A stretch of 64,000 nucleotides of DNA, from positions 7,013,501-7,077,500 of the forward strand of contig NC_066286.1 of assembly GCF_905404315.1 (NCBI RefSeq), written 5' to 3'. Positions 22,255-33,363 of this stretch are shown here, in pieces. The translations under genes and the position numbers were made by a program. Numbering within the stretch: the first letter of the stretch is position 1; the number at the start of each line of letters is the position of its first letter. The notes under the pieces are model-generated. The model was given only the letters and a program-made list of their open reading frames with translations, was not told where the DNA came from and did not search any database. This stretch comes from Leptidea sinapis. Lineage: Eukaryota > Arthropoda > Insecta > Lepidoptera > Pieridae.

Positions 22255-25200
22255 GTTTTGTTTAAATTTAAAGCTGTTATATTTTGATACTCCGAATGTT
22301 TATTGTTTACTATTTAGTTTTTTTTTGGGATTATATGACCTGGTAACTAAGACCTTTAAGTCAAATTTAGTATTTATTTATATAACAGACCATAGAGTAG
22401 TTTTAAGTTGTACTTAGCCATAGAGTACATTATATACTTATTTCTTTGCCCTTTAAGTAGGTTCGTAAACAATGATGATGTGATTTAGCACATGCTTCTG
22501 CACTTTTACCCAACCCGTATATATTATGATCTGGGATTACAAACTTTTGCCATGGCATTCTCAATGCAATGTCAAGGATAATTCGTAAAACAATATTTTG
22601 ATTACTTGGTATGTAGTTATTATTGCACCCTGAGAGCGTTAAAAGTGCTATATATGCATATAGCTTTTAGAGCCAGAGACCGTCTCTGTCTCTCTAGTAG
22701 ATTATTATCTTTCATCGTGTCTAGATATTTGAATTTGGTAACATATTTTATTTTATTTATTTTAAGCAAACTTTACAGCATTTCTATTCTACAGATTAAT
22801 ACTATAAACTATATACATGTATTGCCTTGAAAAAACTTTGGCAGATTAAAATATAATTAAATAATAACGCGGGCAAATAAATGGTAATTATATAAAAATA
22901 AAGAAGAAGAAGTCCTGAATAATGTGTACTTGTGAAACATGATTATTAAATAGATATGTGTATAGTGTGTATGAATATGTGAGAGTGTTATGAGTTGTGA
23001 GTAGTGTGTAGTGTTCAGTCAGTTCAGCTGCCTAAAGGGCATCGTTCTCAGCTTGGGACAAGTGCTCGATCACTGAGTTAATAAATTTATTACGGCTGCT
23101 GAAAAAAATGTCAATAACTATAAATTTACTACCCTGTGCAAAACAGAATGTCTGCCATAATTAGTACGCGGTTGGCCAGCGTCGAAAAGTTGTCTACTCC
23201 GTGTATGTGCTGTACGGCCCATACTCCGAACCATCCGGTCAGAAGCGAACAATCTATTGCAGAGTTAGTCACATCGAATAATAAATGTCTCCTACTATCC
23301 GTCTATCTTCAAGGGTAAGTAGACCAAAATATGGAAGTCTATCCTCGTATACGTACTTTCTTAGAAGAACATAATTTAGGCGACGTGTAAAGGACCGCTG
23401 AATAGACTCTTATTGAGATATGTAAGTAACATACGATGGGGACCAGATCGGTGAGGCGTACTCTATAATGCTACGAACATAAGCAAAATACAAAATTTTA
23501 TGGCAGGCAATTTTTTTTAAACTTTTAACATTTCTATGTAAATATCCAAGCATTCTATAAGCTTTTTGTGTTATATAATCATAGTGACAAGTGTACAAAA
23601 GCTTACTATCCATCATTACTCCAAGATCACGGACGTGCTCAGCTCTAGCAATAGTGGTACCATTAAGAGAATAGTTGTGAGACATAAAATTGCGTTTTCG
23701 GGTATAAGTGATAGTTTGGCATTTGTTGACATTTAACTCCATTCGATTAATTATACAGTAATCTGAGAGTCTATGAAGGTTTGATTGAAGTTTGTCGCGA
23801 ACATTAAAATTTTGGAGTAGATGAAGCAAGTCTCCACATCGTACAGATAAATATTGAAAAGCAGGGGCCCCAAGTGAGATCCCTGTGGTACGCCAGAGGG
23901 TATGCGATCAAAGTTTGATTTAATGGTATGCAATCAAAGTTTGATTTAATGATTCTAATCCTAACTGCTTGTAATCTGTCCTTTAGATAAGAGATCAACC
24001 ATCTCAGGAGGTCACCATGTACACCTACCCCTTTCGATATTAAGATACCATGATCAATACGGTCAAAACATTTAGAATAATCGGTGTACACAACGTCAAC
24101 CTCCCAGAGCTCCCATCCATGTATTTAGTTACGCAGTCTGTGAATGCAGCGAGGTTGGTGACGGTTGATGAATATAAGACAGCTGGATACAGCTGGTCAT
24201 AATACGACAGCTGGATACAGCTGGTCATAGACAACGGACTCAAACAATTTTGCAAAAACTGACAATATTGATATAGGTCTATAATTTTCAACTTTTTGTC
24301 GTGAGCCACTCTTGTGAATAGGAATAATATGAGCTTCTTTCCATTTATCGGGAAAGACGCCTGTATTAACGGATTGCCTAAAAATTATAGCAAGAAGTAT
24401 TGCACATGATTTTACAAATAAAGGAGGAATACCGTCATTTCCAGCCCCTTTGTTAATATTTAAATTACACATATATTTAAGAATTATATTTTTAGAAATT
24501 TCTATGGAGCTAATTGTGTTAGTAAAATTTGTCTGCAAAGTAGGAAAGTTAATATTATAATTGTTGGAGTTATGAGGTTGTTTGTACACTGAGAGAAAAT
24601 ATTCCGAAAGGCTGTTACAGACCTCTTGGCCACTGTTAGCCACAATATCGCCGCATGATATCTGGACGGAGAACCGCTTATCATTGCGCAAAGCGTTAGT
24701 GTACGACCAAAAAAACTTTGGATTACTTTTAATTGAATTTTCACATTTTTCAATGTATCGAGTCCAGCATTGTTTTTGAATATATTTTTGTCGTTTTCTA
24801 AGTACGGCAAATGATGATCATAATCTAACTTATTACTAAATCTTTTCCATAGGCGATGGTATTTAGCTTTTTCTTTAATAATTTTGATTAGGGGTTTACT
24901 AAACCAAATCGGGTAACGGCGGTCATTAGACATTGCTTGTGCAACCTCGTCATCAATTATGTTCTGTAATACCTCATAAAAGCTTGTCACCATGTCGTTA
25001 ATATTGGTGCATTTAAGTAAAAAGGACCAATGTATAGAACATAATCGAGATTTAATGACTTCATAATTAGCCTTCTTAAAGTTGTAAATTTTATAGACTG
25101 GATCCTTTGGTATATTTTTGTTTAGTAAGTTAGGTATTTCTAAGTCTAATGCGGGGTGATGTGGCATATCCTCACGCGTCAGAGGGAGGTCGCAACGAGT

Positions 25201-25871
25201 GCATAGTACTTCCAAAGTGCAAAACACAAGATCGAGGAATCTATTGTTACCATTTATAATCGTGTTATATTGATCTAAACCAAGATTAGAGAGAGAATTC
25301 AAGAAAATTTGTTGCAGCTCATTGGATACATTTAGAGGCAAACAGAAGGGCCTGTCCGGATTATCTATCCAAGTAATTTCATGGAAATTAAAATCTCCTA
25401 TAACAATATAGTCATTTGCAGGATTTGTTTCTATAAAATTGCATATTATATATTGCCAGTCAGATAGGCACTGAGGACATGCAGCTTTCTGCTCTAGTTC
25501 CTCTTGCCGAAGCTGCAATAAAATAGTATTGCTTAGCTTGCTATCAAGTCTTATTCGCCAAATTGTTAATATTCTCATAGCCGCTCGATAAAATTGATAG
25601 TAACAGTTGATATGCGGCTTAAAGTAGCTAATGCAAGGATTAAAAGTAATAACATCTGTATTAAATATCAAAATAGTTTCTATTTTGACTTAGTGCAGCA
25701 GACCAGCACCTAACTGGTGACGATAGACGCAGAAGTAACTGCTGCGACAAGCTTATCTTTTTGTTTTTTTTAAATTCATCAATGGGTTATTCCATCAGTG
25801 CTGATACGTTTCGACACATCGTGGATTTTTAGTTTATTTTTATAATCTTTTAAATCTTCTTTTCTTATATT

Positions 25872-25965
25872 ATGGCAGCGCAGTGCCGATCATCGTGGAA
25901 ATCTTTGGGGGAGGCCTTTGTCTGTCCAGCAGTGGACGTCTTTCGGCTGATGTTGATGAAGCTTA
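25872..25965 (+). mobile_element. RTE-type tail nested in LINE C
   Basis: CGATCATCGTGGAAATCTTT, GGGGGAGGCCTTTGTC and GTGGACGTCTTTCGGCTGAT lie in plus orientation inside the minus-oriented LINE C. Confidence 0.65.
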
Positions 25966-26108
25966 TATTCTACAAAATCAGTTCTCCTTGAAATTATTTT
26001 AGAAATGCCAATTATAGTTTGGTTGTCCAAATCCGGCTCATATTGATGCCAGAAGACGCAAAACTGTTATGATGGACGAGTCTCTTAGTCTCGATACAGA
26101 GAAACATG

Positions 26109-26163
26109 CTAGTGTGGAGTCAATACACTTGTATTCAATACACTTGTATTGACTCCACACTAG
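26109..26163. repeat. 18-bp palindrome arms around a tandem 15-bp duplication
   Basis: CTAGTGTGGAGTCAATAC at 26109-26126 is the exact complement of 26146-26163, and the centre contains CAATACACTTGTATT twice in tandem. It sits exactly where the LINE C endonuclease reading stops. Confidence 0.85.
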
Positions 26164-28150
26164 TGCAGGCAGCACTACGTGTATCAGATCATAGGCAGCA
26201 TCAGACGGAGCGGGTTCGAGCAGAGGACATGCGGCGAGCTCGCGGCGCGTCAGCAGCATGACGCCACCGCCTACCGCTCGGGTGCCGCCGCCGCGCTGCT
26301 TAGTGCCGCCTACCAATGGTCACGCCTGTGCACGTCATACCGTTAATCACTTACCTCTGTATCTCGGATGCTATCTAACAGCCAAGTTTCACAAATACCG
26401 ACCACGTGATAGTCGTGAAGAAGTAGCCCGTGATTAAACTCTGTGAAATTGCCGCGAATGCTACGTGAGTTTTGAAAATATAACTTAAAAGTCATCGTAG
26501 TAAAATGGTAAAAATAAATATAACTGTAGGAAATAACTACCATAGCATTTTATGCGGGTGACTAATAAATTATATAAAAAATTAGACTGACCAATGTAAG
26601 TGTGTGTTGTGTTGTGTAGTAAGTTTAGTGTGTGTGTATGTGCTGAGGTTACAAAGCAAGTATCATACAGGACAGATAAATGTGTACATTTATAAAAAAG
26701 GATAAATATTATTTGAAGGACAAAGTATCCGTCATAAACATTTTCTAATGACTCTTCCTTAGCAATTGTTCCAAATTGAACACTCGAGTAGCGGGAGCCT
26801 TGTCGTGTGGCCTTACATATATTTTTGCATTCCGTGTCCATACGTACTGAAACCCCAGTTCCTTACATTTGTTTCTGGTGGCAGCAGTGCTTTATTCACG
26901 GGGGTAAGATGCTCGTTGACAAATATAGGCTTTCTTTCACCAGGGATTTTCATATCAGAGGACATAAGACCGCGTTTTCTCTGCGCTGAGTTGATTTAAA
27001 TTTAATGACGGTGGTTCTCGGCAGCCACTGGGTTCTGTTACGAGAAGGGAATCGAGTCGCTAGCTCAATGTCTTCAGCGGTCGTTGCCAACCCGAGCACC
27101 GCCGCGAAAGTGCAGATCATCGGCGCTAAAGTTTCCGTTTTGCTCTCTGGTATTCCAAATATCTCGAGGTTCGAGAGACGAGCCCGTTGCTCACCGTCGT
27201 TTACTGTGCGTTGCAGAGAATCAAATTCGGTCAATTTAGTTTTAAGTTTTTGATTTTAACATTCTAAATCTGTGGCCTTTGTTTGTAGAGTGGTCACTTC
27301 CGTGTGCAAGTGCTCTGCTGGTTTTTTATTAACTTCACTGACTCCTCGAAACAACTTACTTTAGAAGCTAAATCCTCTAATAATTCCTTCTTCATATTGT
27401 TCAGTTTGGAGTCAAAGTAATTCCGTAAGTCCAAAAACTGCTGAGAGATATCGATATCATCTTGTTAGAACGTGAATCACCGCCGCGTTTCATGTTAACG
27501 TTACTGTAATCGGACTTTCCAGCCATATTTACACATATTGCTTTCTGTTTTTGTGTATAGTTTAAAAGGTTGCACTTTTTAATTCGCCGATCCGAACACA
27601 AAACACGTCGTTGTCAGTGACCTATGCTGCCGTAATCGCCTCAATCAGCTTGATCATTAGCGCTATTATTGCACGCAATCGTTCGCACTTTTTTACGGAT
27701 CACCGTCAATTATAAAATTCTCGTTGCACAATGTTGATCTAAATTCACTTAATTTAACACTTAAACTGATTCGCAATTAATCCAAACACTTTGACTATCG
27801 GAAATATAACCTTTATAAACAAATAACAATAATTTTATTAAACTAAATTAGAAGATTTACCGTGGTTTAATCAATGATAATAAAGTATTAAAAGAGGTAG
27901 ATATGTCACTAGCGCGCCGAAAATCAATCGCCTCATGGCCGATCGCCGCCAAGCCGATCATAGATTAACGTACAGAAATGACAAAATATTGATGCTGTCT
28001 GTTGCGGTGATCTATGATCGAGGTAGAATATTTTAGGAAATGATGTAAAAAAGTCATTGTTGCAGTGAATGTAATATTTTTTAATAAACAAGTGCGTATA
28101 TAGGTAGCTGAACTATCAAACTACTAAAACAAGTTTTAGGGTAGGTAGCG

Positions 28151-28445
28151 GATGTAGACAGTGAGTGCTATTTGTTTACGTAGGAGTTTTTTCAGTATAT
28201 CCCGTGCTAACTGCAGAAGAATCAATGGATGATTTTCTTCTTTGCCACTTACCTTATTGTATATACCTCAACAAAAAGACATTCATAAACCATATATGGA
28301 TGTAGACAGTGAGTGCTATTTGTTTACGTAGGAGTTTTTTTAATATATCCCGTGCTAACTGCAGAAGAATCAATGGATGATTTTCTTCTTCGCCCATTAC
28401 CTTATTATATATACCTCAACAAAAAGACATTCATAAACCATATTA
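28151..28445. repeat. Tandem duplication, two 148-bp units
   Basis: GATGTAGACAGTGAGTGCTA begins at 28151 and again at 28299. The units agree through AACTGCAGAAGAATCAATGG to CATTCATAAACCATAT with only a handful of differences. No coding frame. Confidence 0.9.
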
Positions 28446-28724
28446 GATACAAAAAATAATAATTGTAATCTTAAAACTTTTGGTGTCTGAATGTTTTTTC
28501 ATTATTTTATATATAAATAAATAATATCATCAATGTGGCTATGTATTATAATCAATATTAAATTATTTTTTTATAAAATCGATGACATATTATCTATGTA
28601 ATTTCAATGCAGTTTTACTACTTTATAGCTTTTACTCATGAATGAATCGTAATTTAGGCATAAATCACGGTGTACGGTAAAAAATCATATTTGATGAATT
28701 AACTGTATTTTCTCTATACAATTT

Positions 28725-30678
28725 TTTTTTATGGAATAGGAGGACAAACGAGCGTACGGGTCACCTGTTGTTAAATGATTACCGCCGCCCACAATCTCTT
28801 GCAACACCAGAGGAATCACAGGAGCGTTGCCGGCCTTTAAGGAAGGTATACGTGCTTTTTTTGAAGGTACCCATGTCGTATCGTCCCTGAAACACCGCAC
28901 GAGGAAGCTCATTCCACAGCTTTGTAGTACGTGGAAGAAAGCTCCTAGAAAATCGCACTGTGGTGGACCGCCACACATCCAGATGGTGAGGATGATATCC
29001 TAACTTGTGGCGTGTCGTGCGAAGGTGGAATTCGGCGGCAGGAATCAGGTTAAACAGCTCTTCGGAACACTCCCCGTGATAAATGCGGTAGAAGACACAC
29101 AATGAAGCGACGTCTCTACGCAACGCCAAGTGATCCAGCCGTTCACAGAGCACTGGGTCCCCAACAATTCGAGCTGCTCTGCGTTGCACGTGGTCAAATG
29201 GATCGAGCTGATACTGGGGTGCGCCAGACCAGAGATGACAGCAATACTCCATGTGTGGCCGGACCTGCGCTTTGTAGAGCGCTAGTATGTGGGCCGGCTT
29301 GAAGTATTGCCGTGCTCTATTAATGACGCCCAGTTTCTTTGAAGCCAATTTGGCTTTGCCTTCCAGATGACCACGAAATTGGCAATCGCTCGAGATTTCG
29401 AGACCCAGTATTCCGATACTAGGCGAGGCTTTGAGGGAAGTGTTGTCGAAGAGCGGTGATACGACAAATGGGGTTTTTTTGTGGTAAACGCGCAAACTTC
29501 AGTCTTCTGGGGGTTAAATTGGACAAGGTTCAATTTTCCCCATTCCGCGACCTTCTCAAGAGAGGACTCGATAGAAGACACTAAGTTTCTCTCGGCATTG
29601 GTCGACGATTTCCCGAGAGAGACCTGCATGGCCAGTGTATACGGCATCACCAGTGCTATCGTCTGCATAGCAATGAATGTTGGAGATGTCCAACATATCA
29701 TTGATATGCAGAAGAAACAGCGTGGGAGACAGCACACAGCCTTGGGGCACTCCAGCATTCACGGGCTTCGGTTTCGAGCAATATCCGTCGACAACGACCT
29801 GTATGCTGCGCCCAGTGAGGAAGCTGGAGGTCCACTTGCACAAGCTCTCGGGAAGCCCAAATGATGGAAGTTTGGAGAGGAGCGCCTTGTGCCATACACG
29901 ATCAAAGGCCTTCGCTATATCCAGGCTAACTGCCAGGCCTTCCCCCTTGCTTTCAATAGCCGCTGCCCATCTATGTGTTAGGTATACCAGAAGATCACCT
30001 GCCGACCGACCATGGCGAAACCCGTATTGTCGGTCGTTGATCAACTGGTGACCCTCTAGATATACCAAGAGCTGACGGCTAATTATGCTCTCCATGATCT
30101 TGGAGAGCAGGGAGATAATAGCAATAGGCCTGTAGTTTGCCGGATCCGAACTGTCTCCTTTTTTTTGGATCGGATGGACAAGGGCTGACTTCCATGAGTC
30201 AGGGACTACGCCTTTAGAATAAGAGTGCCGGAATAAACGCGTTTGCACCGGTGTCAACTCAGGGGCACACGTTCTAAGCACGATTGGAGAAATGCCATCC
30301 GGCCCGCTCGACTTCCTGACGTCCAACGAAAACAGAGCTCGCCTAACAGTTTTCTGTCTGAACTGTTCTTCAGGCATAGAGCTCTGACACCGCGGGATGG
30401 TCGGCGGTGTTTTTCCGTTGTCGTCAAGAGTCGAGTTGGAGGTGAAAAGAGTCCACAAGAGATCGGCTTTCTCTTTTGCCGTATGGGCCAGGGTGTCCTC
30501 TTCCAGGATTCCTCATGTGCAACGGCGGCATGGACGGCTGGCTGAAGTTACCAAGAGCAGCTGTCGACAACGACCAGAACTTGCGTGTTCCGGTCGGGTA
30601 ACTGGAAAGCTGCTCGCCGATTTTGGCGACGTGTTTTGATTTTGCACGGGCAATTTGCCGCTTAAAAAATCTGGCCAC
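28725..30678 (-). mobile_element. LINE B: longest copy, reverse transcriptase nearly readable
   Basis: Jockey/CR1-type non-LTR retrotransposon, 5'-truncated. Starting at 30678 the minus strand gives a pre-RT segment (KRQIARAKSKHVAKIGEQLS), then RT motifs: RKSSGPDGISPIV, DSWKSALVHPIQKKGDSSDP, ANYRPIAIISLLSKIMES, RQYGFRHGRSAGDLL, SLDIAKAFDRVWH, AGVPQGCVLSPTLFLLHIND and YADDS. A frameshift near 29560-29750 separates this from the C-terminal part (29495-28779) with MEYCCHLWSGAPQYQLDPFD and NELPRAVFQGRYDMGTFKKS. The 3' end is CTCGTTTGTCCTCCTATTCC then ATAAAAAAA at about 28735-28725. It defines the family whose fragments occur at 3875, 11745, 18625, 42163, 44118 and 57473. Confidence 0.88.
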
Positions 30679-30679
30679 C

Positions 30680-30850
30680 GGTCCTCGACACTAACCTATG
30701 CGAAACATAGCGGCACTAGGCCGCTACTTCACGCCGGTATTCTGTGCGAGTGTGGTAATTAACCCGGACGAGTCTGGCCCGATTGTGCTGACGTCAAAAG
30801 ACGGCAGCGTGTCTCTCCCACTTCTAGAATACGAAGCAATTAGCAAATTA
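30680..30850 (-). repeat. GC-rich repeat abutting LINE B 5' end
   Basis: A block reading CGCTACTTCACGCCGGTATT and AACCCGGACGAGTCTGGCCC, unlike the AT-rich surroundings. Probably part of another element or a more 5' portion of LINE B; I cannot decide. Confidence 0.35.
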
Positions 30851-31562
30851 GAGTTATCTCTTTTTCGCTTGCGATAATTGCATTTACTATCCTTCTTTGA
30901 CGTGTAATTGTAATGTAGTGTGCTTTTGCAATGTTAAATTATTCATGTGTGCGTTAGTGTATCATTTTCAAACACCGAATGTTGTCTACGTAACCTATCT
31001 ATACTTTTAAATATCATTGGGTTTAATAATGAAATTCAAGACAAGTACGGAGCGTACGTCGGCGTTATCAGTAGCATTGTGCCTTAACATATTACAGTTA
31101 AGAGCCACATAGTTTTATAGGCAGAACATTTTCTGGACCTTTTTTGTTTTTAAATATCACAAATTCCGTTTTAGTCTAATTATACAATAAACCATGTTTT
31201 TCCGCATATTTTTCACAGATGTCATTAGGCTACGCAGGCATGTCATCAATGTCTAACGCCACAATTTAACCGATAGGTATCTGAATAATCATTTTGCCAT
31301 TTTACTTTTTAAGGCAACAATGGCTAAGTCTGTTGATAAACCGCTACAAAAACCTAACTGACCGCAATATAATTTGATATTGCAATTTCAGTGAGGTATT
31401 AACAACCTCTCAGAAATTTTTGAAAATATTGTTGTGAGAGAAATAGAGCGGTCGTTTTTAGGGTCGTAGACGTCATCAGCTCTGTTTTTAACTATCGGTA
31501 TTACAATCGTTTTCGTCATCTACTGAGATAGCTATAATCGAATCAATGAATTGTATAATCTT

Positions 31563-31700
31563 ACCATTGTCTCAAAGAGCCTAGGGCCACCGTATAGCTC
31601 ATGCTCCACACTGGGGTGGTCGTGGCCCGGGGACTTGCCGCGCCACCTCGTCAACTGACACGTGCAGCGCGTGCGAGTCGCCCGTGCCTGTGCCGCCGAT
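31563..31700 (-). pseudogene. Orphan GC-rich, exon-like fragment
   Basis: The minus strand reads SPGHDHPSVEHELYGGPRLF then ETM directly before GTAAGA, a good donor. In the adjacent frame upstream it reads GGTGTGDSHALHVSVDEVAR, so a one-base slip would join them. The G+C content is like that of the genuine exons here. I do not recognise the protein; it may be a captured or lost exon. Confidence 0.35.
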
Positions 31701-31704
31701 AATA

Positions 31705-32330
31705 CTATAATATGCTGGCTCGCAGGTTTGCTTGATGTAGCAGTGAGGTAAAGATAACGCTTTTCAAAGCATATTGTCAAACCTTTTATACGAGCAGCCT
31801 GTGGATCCGATATACTCAAAGAACGCTTAGTGCTTTTCGCGTTCAGTACAACAATGGTTTCAGGTTAATGTTGGGGCTGCCCCGCTTTTGCAGTGCTTCG
31901 GCAATGTTGGCGGATGCGAGGGTGGACGGCTTCCATGCCATCCAACGCAAAAGAACCGCGTCATTGCTGAGGAGGTTGCGGGGTAGCCCTAACATCATTC
32001 TGCAAACCATTGCTAGTCATTATGATGGGCCAATTATAAAGGCATTTATGCGGCTTCATTTGCCTGTTTAGTTATAATAATACTAACATAATTTAGGACA
32101 TTTTACTAACAATTATTATAGTTTTTTTTTCCGAATTTCTAATTATTAATATTATTATTATTAATTATTTTCTTTTTAATTGTGATTATGACATATCTTA
32201 AATTTTAAACTGTAATTTTATCTGTAATTTAATTAATATCAAATTAAACTCAACAGTATTATGTAATTTAATTTTAGTTAAGATTGTTTGTATATCTATG
32301 GATAATGCCTGAAAATAAATGATTTATTTA
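31705..32330 (+). mobile_element. LINE E 3' end
   Basis: The plus strand encodes the last part of a non-LTR reverse transcriptase: NMLARRFA, then after one stop SSEVKITLFKAYCQTFYTSS and YNNGFRLMLGLPRFCSASAM, ending IKAFMRLHLPV and TAG at 32071. An AT-rich 3' UTR runs to CTGAAAATAAATGATTTATT. It is a different family from LINEs B-D. Confidence 0.75.
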
Positions 32331-33363
32331 TTTTATTATTAACACTATTCAAGCTACCCCTAACGGAAATAAATTGTACGACACAATGTCACATACTCAA
32401 CAGATGATTGGGAATGTAAAGAATTAAACACAATAATGAAAAGCATATACTGATATTTGTTTATTTTTTATAGGATCATAACATAACAAAAGTAGTTTCA
32501 TTTAAATCACGATTGTCTAATAAAATATTGTGTGAATATCATGCCCCTTGTTTTATTATGAATTATAGGAAACGTACAATAAAATCCTTACTCAACACAA
32601 TAATACAGTTGAAAATAAATACTCGCTGTATGTTATTTTAATAAAATAGAATAAAAACATGATTTAAACATAAGCACTACACTATGACTTGGGTTAAACT
32701 ACATCTTTTTTATGGCAAAATTTTGTTGCTTATTTTGATTGAGATAAATTTACTAAAAATAGAAAGACTGAATCAAAAATAAATACTTTTGGGATGAATA
32801 ATATGTCATATGAAATTTATTTGCGACTAGTTTGTTGCATATTATATTGAAAACGTTAGGTGAAAAGTAATTCTTACATGTGGAAGTTAACAGCTTTTAT
32901 ACCTATTGTTTTCGCAAAGTTGACATTGTGACAAGATAGAGCTCAAGTTGTCTGTGCTTTCTATTTGTAGTGAAGTCACCAACGCTACTTCTGTAATTCT
33001 AAGGAGTAAATAATATATTCTTTGTTTGTAACAGGGATCCGCGATGTTACGCTTACGTAGTATGAATACGTTTATTATGACCTGTGACATTGACACGTTC
33101 TTTACCATCACTTGTCAAACCGAATAATTTGATTATTTGTTTTATTATATAGATAGTTTTATTAAAATATTCTAATTTCTGTGTATAAAACCTTAAAAGT
33201 ATGAGTTAATGTAATAATTATTAACAAATATTATTAATTGTTGTGGGAATTATTGGTAGGTCTAGGAACAAATTACTAATACCTAGGAAAAATTTACTTT
33301 GAAAACATAACATGCCTTATAAAATAATCTAAACTATTATATTATAGAATATATTAGATAAAC

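Larger units (their letters stand above)
23410..27600 (-). mobile_element. LINE C: decayed two-ORF jockey-like retrotransposon
   Basis: On the minus strand, pieces appear in the right order. An ORF1-like protein (27601-26760) has NLEIFGIPESKTETL and FVNEHLTPVNKALL. The start of ORF2 (26543-26165) has an AP-endonuclease reading (NSRSIRGNF, GICETWLLDSI, then GGGVMLLTRRELAA in another frame). The rest of the endonuclease contains IGDFNFHEITW (about 25400). A reverse transcriptase follows (NKGAGNDGIPPLF, WKEAHIIPIHKSGSRQKVEN, YRPISILSVFAKLFE, then TDYSKCFDRIDHGI and SGVPQGSHLGPLLFNIYLYD), ending in a C-terminal block VRSIIEYASPIWSP near 23450. Stops, frameshifts and small tandem duplications (about 23899-23950 and 24175-24235) break every frame, so it is inactive. 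It is interrupted between about 25700 and 26165. Confidence 0.85.
22255..33363. other. NARS2-YIPF intergenic region (11 kb, mostly mobile DNA)
   Basis: Divergent promoters for NARS2 and the YIPF gene must lie near the two ends. The middle contains LINE C (23410-27600), a 148-bp tandem duplication (28151-28445), LINE B (28725-30678), an orphan GC-rich fragment (31563-31700) and a LINE E 3' end (31705-32330). From 22255 to 23400 and from 32340 to 33363 I see only AT-rich DNA plus a TG-rich simple stretch near 22960-23020. Confidence 0.7.

Noticed and set aside
22960..23020. TG/GTGT-rich stretch as a regulatory element or CRISPR-like array
   Set aside because: It is an irregular simple repeat with no fixed unit and spacer. 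No CRISPR array exists anywhere in the window.
26038..26316. GC-rich minus-strand frame as an independent gene
   Set aside because: GGGVMLLTRRELAA continues the LINE C endonuclease reading from 26543 in order, so it belongs to the retrotransposon.
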